From: Lampris incognitus | Taxonomy: Eukaryota; Chordata; Actinopteri; Lampriformes; Lampridae | Assembly: GCF_029633865.1 (NCBI RefSeq) | Contig: NC_079213.1 | Coordinates: 2,010,621 to 2,074,620 of the forward strand | Reading direction: 5' to 3' | Length of the DNA stretch: 64,000 bases | Shown here: one piece after another, positions 9,451 to 36,116 of the stretch | Layout: every line of letters begins with the position of its first letter | Numbering within the stretch: the stretch's first letter is position 1 | Made by a program: the position numbers and the translations under genes | The notes under the pieces: model-generated | Database searches by the model: none | The model's input: only the letters and a program-made list of their open reading frames with translations | What the model was told of the DNA's origin: nothing

Positions 9451-12062
9451 CAAACACTACTTTTCTAGCAGGGCTGTATTGTTCCATAAAGTTGAACCGT
9501 GAGGAGAGAAATTATGGCTAAATACCATTTTCCAAAACTGAAGAATTTGTCTACGGAAATCTGACAACTTGATATGAATCTTGCCTACCTCAAAACCACA
9601 TTTTAAAACAAAATCAAGCCCACCAATTTGTTTAAACAAGGACCTTGGTATATGAAACCACATAGAAGTTGGCTGTGTCAAGTATGCTTTCAGCCATTTA
9701 ATCTTAAGAGTTCCAACCACTGATTCAAATTCTAAAGCTTTAATACCACCTTACCATGCTCTTTAACTAGCTGCGATCTTTTTATATAATGGGTTTTATT
9801 TTTCCATATGAATTGGAATATAACTGAGTTGGCTTTTTTAATATTATTGGGAGAAACATATAGGGAATGACACGGATAAATGAATTTGGAGATACCTTCT
9901 GCTTTATGACTCTTCCAAAAATAGTAAGATCTCTGGTCAGCCAGTGACTGAGAGATTTCTTCATATCAGTTATGCAATTAGAAATATTAATGTCTTCTCT
10001 TCTAATGACATTTTTAGAAATTATTATTCTTCAGACTCAACTCTAATTGAAGCAATTTGAGAATCCGTGCATGAATGAATGGGAAGTAATTCACATTTTT
10101 TAATAATAAGGGATAATCCTGATGCCTTGGAGAATAATGAAATTGTGTTAAAGGCTTTCTTTACAATAGTATTGTTTCTTAAGAAAATTAATGTGTCATC
10201 TGCGAATTGACTAATTCTAAATTCCTTGTCAAAGATAGTAATACCTTGAATTTCGGGATTAACAAAATAATTTTGGTGATATTGGGCACCCTTGATGAAT
10301 ACCACATTGTACCTTGAATATTAGGGGTCATTCCAGGGTTTGAAGATACAGAACTATACATGTCAGCGTAAAACATCTCAATTACATTGCAGAAGTTTTC
10401 TCCAAAACCCAGAAAGTGCAGCGCTTCCAGTAAAAAGGAATGTTCGATGGTATCAAATGCCTTATAAAATCAAGAAATTACACAAAACGATCTGCATCAA
10501 TTAAGTCTCGATAATCAAGCATATCAAGTAAGAGCCTGGTATGGTTGTGTATACTTCTACCTGTTATAAAGGCTGATTGACATTCATCGACTATTTGTGT
10601 TAAGCCCTCACTTAATCGATCATTATAAACATGTGCCAACCGTTTGTAATCGTTACCTAATAAGATAATTGGTCTCCATTGGTCTAACGACAGGGATTAG
10701 TTTCGGGATTATGAAGCAAGGTGTTGTCACCCCTGGATTAGGGTGATAACACCTTGCTTCATAGTGGGAGAAAGTGTTTTTGCTGAAATACATTCTAAAG
10801 AGGCATTATAGAGCAGCTCTCATATCCCTCCATTAAAAAAGTGTAGAAGTCCACGGTTAAACCGTCAAGTCCTGGTGACTTCCCAGTAGACTTCCCAGCA
10901 GAATTGCTCTATCCAACTCTTAAATTTATCCCCCATATGTTGTTTAAATTTACCATCCAGCATTTTATTAAATTCTCTTAATATTTTCAAAAAGCAGCAG
11001 ACAATTTTCCTTGCAAAAGTTGGATTTGTACAGGTTACTATAAAAAGCTCTTATTTCCTCATTTACTTGGTCTTGATTTTCAATAGTAACACCATTTATA
11101 AGCAACTTCTGAATTTTCTTTTTGGTTTGTCTTTGTTTTTCCAGACTAAAGAAATATGACGAATTTTCCCCCCTTCCTCAATCCATCGAGGTCTTGAATG
11201 AATAAATGCCCCCTTTGCTTTTTCCAAATAGATATTATCCAACTGGGATTGGAGATAGTTTAATTTAGCTTGTTCCTCCAATGATAATTCAGTTTTATAC
11301 CAATCTGTTAATATCACTTACAATGTCTCGCTGTTTCTGCTTTTTAAGTTTAGAAGAGCATTTACTTGTTTTAATCGCAAGATGTCTAACTTCAAATTTG
11401 AAGCACTCCCATTTACTCGAGGAGGACCTTTCCAGTTCAGCAGTTTCTTTAACCAGTTGTTTGGCTTCTGTGCAAAATCTTCATCTTCCAAAAGGTTACT
11501 ATTGAATTTCCAGATAGAGCTAAGGTTCGACTCATTCCTACACAACAAGGACAACGAGATTACACAACGATCAAGTAGAGGTGAAGCGGAGATTTCACAC
11601 TTAGAGACCTCATTGACCAAAGTATTTTAGATTAACCAATAATCTCTCCTTGAACACTGGCCATGATTAGATGCGTTAAACCAGGTATATTCAGTAGTAG
11701 TGGGATTTTTCCTTCTCCAATAATCAGTCGAACTTGCTTTTGTGATCAATTCAACTATGATTTCATCTTAATTAGGACACTGTCCCCTTGATGGAAGACG
11801 GTCCAACCAGAGACCAGGAACCACATTAAAGTCTCCTCCCATTATGATTTTATCAGTTGTGTAACACACTCCCCATTCCTCCAACAACTTACTCAGGGAT
11901 GCAAATACATTTTTGTTCTGGGTCTTTCTGTTGTACCATATACATGTGACGTCACCATATGTGGTCACATTTTGTGTGTGTTTTATTAAATTCCATTCGT
12001 GGGAGAATAATAATAAGTTGGTTAATACTGAGTCACTGTCCCTCCCAGCCAGTAGGGGGCCC
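9450..12062 (-). mobile_element. L1-clade LINE, decayed ORF2
   Basis: On the - strand the order is right for L1 ORF2. Endonuclease pieces are near 12085-11770 (IIMGGDFNVVPGLWLDR). The linker and RT-flanking helical part are near 11620-11096 (WKGPPRVNG, RPRWIEEGGK). RT remnants lie at 10870-10050 (MKQGVITLI, FRISQFADDTLIF). The C-terminal part is at 9720-9457 (RSLFKQIGGLDFVLKC, HNFSPHGSTLWNN). Many frameshifts and stops show an old copy. The catalytic FADD box is still readable. A 23-bp inverted duplication disrupts the RT near 10710-10763. Confidence 0.85.
10710..10763. repeat. perfect-core inverted repeat inside the L1
   Basis: Arms 10710-10732 (starting tatgaagcaaggtgttg) and 10741-10763 (gggtgataacaccttgcttc plus ata) are inverse complements with one mismatch and an 8-base loop. 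One arm is the normal L1 sequence for MKQGVITL; the other is an inverted duplicate. Confidence 0.85.
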
Positions 12063-12620
12063 TGACTTTGGAACGTACGCAGCATCGGAGTGAACGGTTG
12101 TTGCCGGTTGTTGCTCGGCGACCGCTAGGGGTCGTCATTCTGTTGAGGGCAACGCCGGAAGAGCAGCGCGCGTGTCTCAATTACAGGTTGGTGGTGTGCA
12201 CAAACATGCCGGACGTGTTGGATGTGGCTTGTTGTGAGGCTGGAACCAGGATAGTGGGTTAGTCACGTGGGTTGTGCGCGCGCATTACTTGTATATTTGA
12301 ATTTAATCAAACGGCCGTAGTCACGTGGCAGACAGAGCGCTGCACGTGTGTGTGATGGCGGAGGCGTTTTGTCCCGAGACAAATCTCCCGGTCACTTGTG
12401 AGGACGCAGCTAATGGTAAATGTTGCGCGGCGGTGATCTGCATGTTCCCGCTCTTCTCATACATGTGCTGGTTTAAGATGAAAGCCAGGTTCAGTTTGCT
12501 TCGCTCTCTGAACTGCTTCATTTAGCGTCCTGGCGATCCCGGCACATTCTCGCGAGAGATTGCGTCATCGCGATAGTCTACCCGAGCAGGTTAGCAAGTC
12601 GCTGCGTTCATACAATGGTG
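12063..12620 (+). other. CpG-rich segment with a possible first exon
   Basis: Richer in CpG than its surroundings (for example gttgctcggcgaccgc, ttctcgcgagagattgcg). An ATG at 12355 opens MAEAFCPETNLPVTCEDAA and meets a donor-like AATG|gtaaat at 12413-12418. It could be a first exon with promoter, or the end of a DNA transposon. No downstream exon could be connected. Confidence 0.25.
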
Positions 12621-12814
12621 GATTCAGGTTCCGTTCATGGAGTTTAACAAGTCAAATACTTACCTGACTAGAGCCAATACATTTATTAATACATGTCAAG
12701 CCAATGGCATGCAGTGGTCATATTAGCAGTATAAAAGGTTGACAGTTTTGAATAAGAGTAAAACTATGCAGCACACTGGTAACTGGTGTAAACTACTAAT
12801 AAGACACGTTAGCC

Positions 12815-13230
12815 ACTAGCTAACGGGTCTGACCCTTTAGTCCCTAGCTAACGGGTCTGACCCTTTAGCCCCTAGCTAGTGGGTCTGTCCCTTTAGCCCC
12901 TAGCTAACGGGTCTGACCCGTTAGCCACTAGCTAACGGGTCTGACCCTTTAGCCCCTAGCTAGCGGGTCTGACCCTTTAGCCCCTAGCTAGCGGGTCTGA
13001 CCCTTTAGTCCCTAGCTAACGGGTCTGACCCTTTAGCCCCTAGCTAACGGGTCTGACCCTTTAGCCCCTAGCTAGCGGGTCTGACCCTTTAGCCCCTAGC
13101 TAGCGGGTCTGACCCTTTAGTCCCTAGCTAGCGGGTCTGACCCTTTAGCCCCTAGCTAGCGGGTCTTACCCTTTAGTCCCTAGCTAGCGGGTCTGCTGAC
13201 CCTTTAGTCCCTAGCTAACGGGTCTGACCC
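12815..13230. repeat. 33-bp minisatellite (ctagctaacgggtctgaccc)
   Basis: About 13 units of a near 33-base repeat whose core is ccctagctaacgggtctgac plus cctttag. It merges on the right into a family C tRNA-like repeat, whose own sequence contains the same unit (gggtctgaccctttag), suggesting expansion from that element. Confidence 0.92.
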
Positions 13231-13316
13231 TTTAGCCGAGCGGTTAGTGACGTCGCCTTGTGGTGCAGCACACCCCGTATCGAATCCCGCACCGGGCAAC
13301 AAAATAACCCGTTACA
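13231..13316 (+). mobile_element. family C tRNA-like repeat, partial
   Basis: Reads gagcggttagtgacgtcgcc and cgaatcccgcaccgggcaac: A-box- and B-box-like blocks in the + orientation, ending gttacac. Confidence 0.5.
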
Positions 13317-13619
13317 CTGGTCATATGACATGACACGGAGTTATGCCACATCATATTGTTAATACATTATGATGATGCATTAGGTAATGCTGCCATAACT
13401 ACTATCAGGCCAGGTTGTACTGTAGGAGGTGATCTAATACAGTGTTATACTGATGGTATTTATTAAAGTATATACATATGTATGTGTGGTATAGCAGAGT
13501 TAATGTGAGCTCACCGAGTTAAAGGGAAATGTGTACTCTTATAGTATTTGGTGAAAATTGTGAATCCTTCATATTTTATACAAATTCATATTTTTATATT
13601 AATTTTAAACAAAGGAAAA

Positions 13620-14230
13620 AAGAGAAAATACAAACAAGTGATTGATTATGCATTTGATTTGGAAGAAGTTCTGTTGAGAGCAGCGTCTGAAAAGCAGCAC
13701 AGGTTTCTCTGTCAACTTGTTTCTCCGTATTACAGGGAATATGACCTGCTGCAGGACCGCACCCCGGGCCTGCAGCAATGGCCCAGAGTGTGAACACAAG
13801 AAACAGGCTAGCGCTAGACTTCAATATGCTGCACATTTTATTAAAAGAAATGAGCAGGCCATGAGGGCAAACTCCATGGCCACAAAGCCTCAGCAGAATA
13901 ATGTCTATGACTTCTGGAAGGAAGTTGAGGTTATTAATAACAGTAAGATGCCCTACCATCCAACGTTGATTGATGGGATTACTGGGCCTGAAAATATTGC
14001 TGAACTGTGGTGAAAACACTATGGAGACATTTTTAATTGTGTAAAGAGTGATGGACTTAATGTTGGCGATGTCTCTAACAAAGATGATATGGTTATTAGA
14101 CCCGGTGAAGTGTGCTATACCATTGAGAAATGGTCAGTGAACAAAGCATGTGGGCTTGACCCAGTAACAGCAGAACATCTGAAGTATGCTAGCCACAGAA
14201 TCTCAGTGTTACTGGCCGTGTGTTTTCTGG
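13620..14230 (+). mobile_element. non-LTR retrotransposon fragment (same family as 53540-55062)
   Basis: Frames read HKKQASARLQYAAHFIK, NNVYDFWKEVEVINNSK and HPTLIDGITGPENIAELW, then after a frame change MVIRPGEVCYTIEKWSVNKA and LDPVTAEHLKYASHRISVLL. The last part is about 85% identical to the start of the copy at 53560. It is cut off by the 20-bp minisatellite at 14270. Clade not assigned. Confidence 0.75.
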
Positions 14231-14270
14231 ATGGTTAATGCAGGGCATCCTACCTGACTCCAAGCTGTCT

Positions 14271-15130
14271 GTGTGGTCTGGGTAGGTTGTGTATGGTGTG
14301 GGTAGGTTGTGTATGGTGTGGGTAGATTGTGTATGGTGTGGGTAGATTGTGTATGGTGTGGGTAGATTGTGTATGGTGTGGGTAGGTTGTGTATGGTGTG
14401 GGTAGGTTGTGTATGGTGTGGGTAGATTGTGTATGGTGTGGGTAGGTTGTGTATGGTGTGGGTTGGTTGTGTATGGTGTGGGTAGGTTGTGTGTGGTGTG
14501 GGTAGTTTGTGTGTGGTGTGGGTAGGTTGTGTATGGTGTGGGTAGGTTGTGTATGGTGTGGGTAGATTGTGTATGGTGTGGGTAGATTGTGTATGGTGTG
14601 GGTAGATTGTGTATGGTGTGGGTAGGTTGTGTATGGTGTGGGTAGGTTGTGTATGGTGTGGGTAGGTTGTGTATGGTGTGGGTAGATTGTGTATGGTGTG
14701 GGTAGTTTGTGTATGGTGTGGGTAGATTGTGTATGGTGTGGGTAGGTTGTGTATGGTGTGGGTAGGTTGTGTATGGTGTGGGTAGGTTGTGTATGGTGTG
14801 GGTAGATTGTGTATGGTGTGGGTAGTTTGTGTGTGGTGTGGGTAGATTGTGTATGGTGTGGGTAGATTGTGTATGGTGTGGGTAGTTTGTGTATGGTGTG
14901 GGTAGATTGTGTATGGTGTGGGTAGGTTGTGTATGGTGTGGGTAGGTTGTGTATGGTGTGGGTAGGTTGTGTATGGTGTGGGTAGGTTGTGTATGGTGTG
15001 GGTAGGTTGTGTATGGTGTGGGTAGATTGTGTATGGTGTGGGTAGTTTGTGTGTGGTGTGGGTAGATTGTGTATGGTGTGGGTAGATTGTGTATGGTGTG
15101 GGTAGGTTGTGTATGGTGTGGGTAGATTGT
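14271..15130. repeat. 20-bp minisatellite (ggtaggttgtgtatggtgtg)
   Basis: About 43 head-to-tail units with g/a/t variation at one position (taggttg, tagattg, tagtttg). A long His/Thr/Pro reading frame on the - strand is a by-product of the 20-base unit. Directly downstream of the aspartic protease 3' end. Confidence 0.97.
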
Positions 15131-15357
15131 GGAACTGAATTGCCCTTTTGGGATAAATTAAAGTTGTCTGAATCTGTATTAGAAACCCACGGGAACAAAT
15201 ATCATCATAATAATCTATATTATCACATATATTATAATCTATATGATAATATAGATTATAATATAGATTATAATCTATATTATAACCTATATTTTTACAA
15301 AGTTCTGCTCATTATTTATCAGTGTGAGTTATTGATAAGTTATTGATAATTAGGTGG
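15131..15357. other. LINE 3'-end-like tail and AT-rich palindromic stretch
   Basis: 15126-15180 (gaactgaattgcccttttgg, then aagttgtctgaatctg) resembles the 3' tail of common fish LINEs. 15215-15290 is an AT-rich, self-complementary stretch (ataatctatattata). The protease 3'UTR should lie here; I see no perfect AATAAA on the - strand. Confidence 0.5.
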
Positions 15358-30772
<15,415 letters not shown>

Positions 30773-30773
30773 C

Positions 30774-30896
30774 TGGACAGACAGAGAGACAGACAGAGAG
30801 ACAGACAGAGAGAGACAGAGAGAGAGAGAGACAGAGAGAGACAGACAGAGAGAGAGAGACACAGACAGAGAGACAGACGGAGAGACAGAGAGAGAC

Positions 30897-30940
<44 letters not shown>

Positions 30941-30970
30941 ACAGACAGAGAGAGACAGACAGAGAGAGAG

Positions 30971-31001
<31 letters not shown>

Positions 31002-31103
31002 GAGACAGACAGAGAGAGAGAGACACAGACAGAGAGACAGACGGAGAGACAGAGAGAGACAGACAGAGAGAGACAGACAGACAGAGAGAGAGAGAGAGAG
31101 AGA
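30774..31103. repeat. GA/CAGA compound microsatellite
   Basis: Mixed gaga and cagacaga units for about 330 bases, abutting the protease exon 2 acceptor; transcript-sense (CU)n. All long frames across it are artefacts. Confidence 0.97.
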
Positions 31104-31699
31104 TAGGTGGTGGTGTGGGTGGGGTAATGGGATGTAAACTGATGGTACATTTTTAATATGAGTGGTCAACATGGTTACTGCGATAGTCAATGGGCCAAAA
31201 TAAATTTGTATTTCAAATACTACAAATTATATACAGATGGGTGACAAATGCAAATAAAAACCTGAGTGCTTGACCCCTACAGTGAGGGGGCCCGGGGCTC
31301 TGTTATGATGTGGGGGACATTTTCCTGGTATGGTTTGGGTCCACTTGTCTTCTTAGAGGAAAGGGTCACTGCAAGTCAATACAAAGTAATTCTGATTGAT
31401 CACCTTTATCCTATGATGAGACATTTCTATCCTGATGGGAGGGGTCTCCTCCAGGATGACAATGCCCCCAACCACAGGACACCAGGGGTCACTGAATGCT
31501 TTGATGAGGATGAAGATGATGTAACTCATATGCTATGGCTTTCACAGTCACCAGATCTCAACCCAACTGAACACCTATGAGAGATTTTGGACCATCGTGT
31601 TAGAAAGCGCTCTCCACCATCATCATCAAAACACCAAATGAGGGAATCTCTTTTGGAAGAATGGTGCTCCATCCCTCCCTCCAACCCAGCCACTGAAGA

Positions 31700-34600
31700 T
31701 GTACAATGGGGAGGGTTGCATCACGAAGGGCATTTGGCGTAAAATCTTTACCAAATCAAATATGTGGATCGTAAATAAGATTTCTATACTAGATCGGTCA
31801 AGGCCCAGGTTACCAGTGACCGCCACTGGTACTGTTGGCCAGCAGGGTGCCGGTGGAAACTATGCTACTGTTGGGCAAAGGAGCAGGAGAGGGGGAAGGC
31901 ATGTCCAGAGGCAGCGGGAGAACAGGAAGGGTAGGAGTGTGGAGGTGAGAGTCAGAACTTTGATTGTTGGCACTATGACTGGTAAAGGGAGAGAGCTGGC
32001 TGATATGATGGAGAGAAGAAAGGTAGGAATACTGTGTGTGCAAGAGACCAGGTGGAAGGGGAGTAAGGCCAGGAGTATCGGAGGTGGGTTCAAACTCTTC
32101 TACCATGGTGCGAATGGGAGGAGTAATGGGGTAGGGGTAATTCTGAAGGAAGAGTATGTCAAGAGCGTGCTGGAGGTGAAGAGAGTGTCAGACAGAGTGA
32201 TGAGTATGAAGCTGGAAATCGAACGTGTGATGATGAATGTTATCAGCACATATGCCCCGCAAGTTGGGTGTGAGATAGAAGAGAAAGAAGAATTCTGGAG
32301 TGAGTTGGACGACATGGTGGAGAGGGTACCCAAGGAGGAGAGAGTGGTGATTGGAGTGGACTTCAATGGATATGTTGGTGAAGGGAACAGAGGCGATGAG
32401 GAGGTGATGGGAAGGTATGGAGTCAAGGAGAGGAATGTGGAAGGACAGATGGTGGTGGAGTTTGTGAAAAGGATGGAAATGGCTGTGGTGAATACATATT
32501 TCAAGAAGAGGGGGGAACACAGGGTGACGTACAAGAGTGGAGGAAAGTGCACACAGGTGGACTATATCTTATGTAGGAGGTGAGACCTGAAAGGGATTGG
32601 AGACTGCAAGGTGGTGACAGGGGAGAGCGTAGCTAGGCAGCATTGGATGGTGGTCTGTAGGATGACTTTGGAGACCAAGAAGAGGAAGAGAGTGAAGGCA
32701 GAGCCAAGGATCAAATGGTGGAAGTTAGGCAGCATCAGATGGTGGTCTGTTGGATGACATTGGAGACCAAGAAGAGGAAGCGAGTGAAGGCAGAGCCAAA
32801 GATCAAATGGTGGAAGTTGAAGAAGGAAGACTGTTGTGTGGAGTTCAGGCAGGAGTTAAGACAGACACTGGGTGGTAGTGAAGAGTTGCCAGATGGCTGG
32901 ACAACCACTGCAGAAATAGTGAGGGAGACAGCTAGGAAGGTACTTGGTGTGTCATCAGGACAGAGGAAGGAAGACAAGGAGACTTGGTGGTGGAATGAGG
33001 AAGTACAGCAAAGTATACAGAGGAAGAGGTTGGCAAAGAAGAAGTGGGATAGTCAGAGAGATGAAGAAAGTAGACAGGAGTACAAGGAGATGCAGCGTAA
33101 AGTGAAGAGAGAGGTGGCAAAGGCAAAGGAAAAGGTGTATGGAGAGTTGTATGACTGGTTAGACACTAAGGAAGGAGAAAAGGACTTGTACCGATTGGCT
33201 AGACAGAGGGACCAAGCTGGGAAGGATGTGCAGCAAGTTAGGGTGATCAAGGATAGAGATGGAAATGTGCTGACAAGCGAGGAGAGTGTGCTGAGAAGGT
33301 GGAAGGAGTACTTTGAGGGGCTGATGAATGAAGAAAATGAGAGAGAGAGAAGGTTGGATGATGTGGGGATAGTGAATCAGGAAGTGTGGTGGATTAGCAA
33401 GGAGGAAGTGAGGGCAGCTATGAAGAGGATGAAGAGTGGAAAGGCGGTTGGTCCTGATGACATACCTGTGGAGGTATGGAGGTGTTTAGGAGAGATGGCA
33501 GTGGAGTTTTTAACTAGATTGTTTAACACAATCTTGGAAAGTGAGAGGATGCCTGAGGAGTGGAGAAGAAGCATACTGGTACCGATCTTCAAGAACAAGG
33601 GTGATGTGCAGAACTGTAGCAACTACAGAGGTATAAAGTTGATCAGCCACAGCATGAAGATATGGGAAAGAGTAATAGAAGCTAGGTTAAGAGGAGGAGA
33701 GGTGATGATCAGCCACAGCATGAAGATATGGGAAAGAGTAACAGAAGCTAGGTTAAGAGGAGGAGAGGTGATGATCAGCAGCAGCAGTATGGTTTCATGC
33801 CAGGAAAGAGCACCACAGATGTGATGTTTGCTTTGAGAATGTTGATGGAGAAGTATAGAGGAGGCCAGAAGGAGGTACATTGTGTCTTTGTAGATTTAGA
33901 GAAAGCATATGACAGGGTGCCGAGAGAGGAGGTGTGGTATTGTATGAGGAAGTCAGGAGTTGCAGAGAAGTATGTAGGAGTGGTGCAGGATATGTATGAG
34001 GGAGGTGTAGCAGTGGTGAGGTGTGTGGTTGGAATGACAGATGGGTTCAAGGTGGAGGTGGGATTACATCAAGGATCGGCTCTGAGCCCTTTCTTGTTTG
34101 CAGTGGTGATGGACAGGTTGACAGACAAGATCAGGCAGGAGTCTCCACGGACTATGATGTTTGCGGATGACATTGTGATCTGTAGTGAGAGTAGGGTGCA
34201 GGTGGAGGAGAGCCTGGAGAGGTGGAGGTATGCACTGGAGAGAAGAGGAATGGAAGTCAGTAGCAGCAAGACGGAATACCTATGTGTGAATGAGAGGGAG
34301 GACAGTGGAATGGTCAGGATGCAAGGAGTGGAGGTGACGAAAGTGTTTGAGTTTAAATTCTTGGGGTCAACTGTCCAAAGTAACGGGGAGTGCAGGAGAG
34401 AGGTGAAGAAGAGAGTGCAGGCAGGGTGGAGTGGGTGGAGAAGAGTGTCAGGAGTGATGTGTGACAGAAGGGTACCAGCAAGAGTTAAAGGGAAGGTTTA
34501 CAAGATGGTGGTGAGACCAGCTATGTTGTATGGTTTGGAGACAGTGGCACTGATGAAAAGAGAGGAGGAGGAGCTGGAGGTGGCAGAGATGAAGATGATA

Positions 34601-34978
34601 AGATTTCCATTGGGAGTGACGAAGAAGGACAGGATTAGGAACCAGTATATTAGAGGGACAGCTCAGGTTGGACGGTTTGGAGACAAAGCAAGAGAGACAA
34701 GATGGAGATGGTGTGGACATGTGTGGAGGAGAGATGCTGGGTATACTGGGAGAAGGATGCTGAATATGGAGCTGCCAGGGAAGAGGAGAAGAGGAAGGCC
34801 AAAGAGGAGGTTTATGGATGTGGTGAGGGAGGACATGCAGGTGGCTGGTGTGACAGAGGAAGATGCAGAGGACAGGCAGAGATGGAGACGGATGATCCGC
34901 TGTGGCGCCCCCTAACGGGAGCAGCCGAGAGTAGTAGTAGTAGTAGTAATAGTAGTAGTAGTAGTAGTAGTAGTAGTG
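31700..34978 (+). mobile_element. RTE-clade LINE, near full-length copy
   Basis: 5' region at 31715 (gaagggcatttggcgtaaaa), then a frame with the APE endonuclease at about 31960-32583: ILCVQETRWKG, VISTYAPQVG, IGVDFNGYVGEGN, QVDYILCRR. After a stop comes the linker and RT at 32715-33824 and 33797-34915: KSGKAVGPDDIPVEVWRCLG, FVDLEKAYDRVPREEVW, LHQGSALSPFLFAVVMDRL, MMFADDIVICSES. The C-terminus has RWRWCGHVWRRDAGYTGRR and GRPKRRFMDVV. Catalytic FADD and endonuclease residues look intact; a stop at 32581, a frame change at 33800 and two internal duplications disable it. Ends with a (TAG)n tail. Confidence 0.95.
34928..34978. repeat. (TAG)n tail of the LINE
   Basis: About 16 TAG units, one interrupted, between the LINE 3' end and the resumed Tc1-like element. 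Confidence 0.97.
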
Positions 34979-35119
34979 CGCCATCTCTCCAGTAGAGTTC
35001 AGAGACTTGTAGAATGTATGACAAGGAGCATTGAAGATGTTCTGGAGGCTCGTGGTGGCCCAACAGCTCACCCAGACACTTCATGTTGGTTTTTCTTTAA
35101 TCTGTCACCCGTCTGCATG

Positions 35120-35127
35120 TGTGTGTG

Positions 35128-35158
<31 letters not shown>

Positions 35159-35172
35159 TTGTGTGTGTGTAT
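35120..35172. repeat. (GT)n microsatellite
   Basis: About 25 GT units right of the Tc1-like element's end. Confidence 0.97.
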
Positions 35173-35261
35173 TTTCTACAGGTTTAACAGAATGGTTCTT
35201 ACCTGACAAGAGCTTCACTCGCCCACATCCAGCAGAGAAGAGAAAGTAAGAAAAACTTCAT

Positions 35262-35302
35262 CATGTCCGTCTGTCTGTCTGTCTGTCTGTCCGTGTGTTT
35301 CT

Positions 35303-35333
<31 letters not shown>

Positions 35334-35341
35334 CGTGTGTT

Positions 35342-35379
<38 letters not shown>

Positions 35380-35390
35380 CGTGTGTTTCT

Positions 35391-35424
<34 letters not shown>

Positions 35425-35449
35425 CTGTCTGTCTGTCCGTCCGTGTGTT

Positions 35450-35490
<41 letters not shown>

Positions 35491-35506
35491 CCGTCCGTGT
35501 GTTTCT

Positions 35507-35537
<31 letters not shown>

Positions 35538-35890
35538 CGTGTGTTTCTGTCCGTCTGTCCGTCCGTCTGTCTGTCCGTCCGTCCGTGTGTTTCTGTCTGT
35601 CTGTGTGTTTCTGTCAGTCTGTCCGTGTGTTTCTGTCTGTCTGTGTGTTTCTGTCAGTCTGTCCGTCAGTCCGTCTGTGTGTTTCTGTCCGTCCGTCCGT
35701 CTGTCTGTCTGTCCGTCCGTCTGTCCGTCCGTCTGTCCGTCCGTCCGTCTGTCCGTCCGTCTGTCCGTCCGTCTGTCCGTCTGTCCGTCCGTCTGTCTGT
35801 CCGTCTGTCTGTCCGTCTGTCCGTCCGTGTGTTTCTGTCTGTCTGTGTGTTTCTGTCAGTCTGTCCGTCAGTCCGTCTGTGTGTTTCTCT
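35262..35890. repeat. CTGT/CCGT compound array
   Basis: Tetranucleotide ctgt and ccgt units organised into higher-order blocks separated by gtgtgtttctgtc. Opens in all three + frames as Cys/Leu/Ser/Val repeats, an artefact. Confidence 0.97.
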
Positions 35891-35899
35891 GTCTGTGGG

Positions 35900-36076
35900 T
35901 GCTGGTGTGTTTATCAGTGGAGGCATTTGGTTCAGGATTCATCTCTGCGCTCTGATTGGCTCACAATACTCAACAAACACAAAATAAACCTGAAGTGGAT
36001 TTCCACCCCAAAACCTCACTCACACACCTTTGTGAATTGTGAATTTGTGTAGCACGTGTAAACTTAACTCTACATG

Positions 36077-36116
<40 letters not shown>

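Larger units (their letters stand above)
31234..35115 (+). mobile_element. Tc1-like DNA transposon split by an RTE LINE
   Basis: The left end cagatgggtgacaaatgcaa and right end (35089-35115, ending aatctgtcacccgtctg) are inverted repeats of about 28 bases. TA precedes the left end; the right flank is CA. The transposase C-terminal part is readable at 31266-31580: MMWGTFSWYGLGPLVFLEE, then LLQDDNAPNHR and [12 protein letters not shown], which contain the second Asp and the last acidic position of the DD(E) triad. The N-terminal half is deleted. Sequence of the transposon resumes after the LINE at 34979 (ccatctctccagtagagttc). Confidence 0.85.

Noticed and set aside
12815..13230. CRISPR-like array
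   Set aside because: Units are head to tail without unique spacers and the genome is eukaryotic; the same holds for the arrays at 42746, 46127 and 62945.
14209..15198. 329-codon His/Thr/Pro repeat protein on the - strand
   Set aside because: Translation of the 20-bp minisatellite with no flanking gene structure.
35263..36052. Cys/Leu/Ser repeat proteins of 220-230 codons
   Set aside because: CTGT/CCGT tetranucleotide array open in all three frames.
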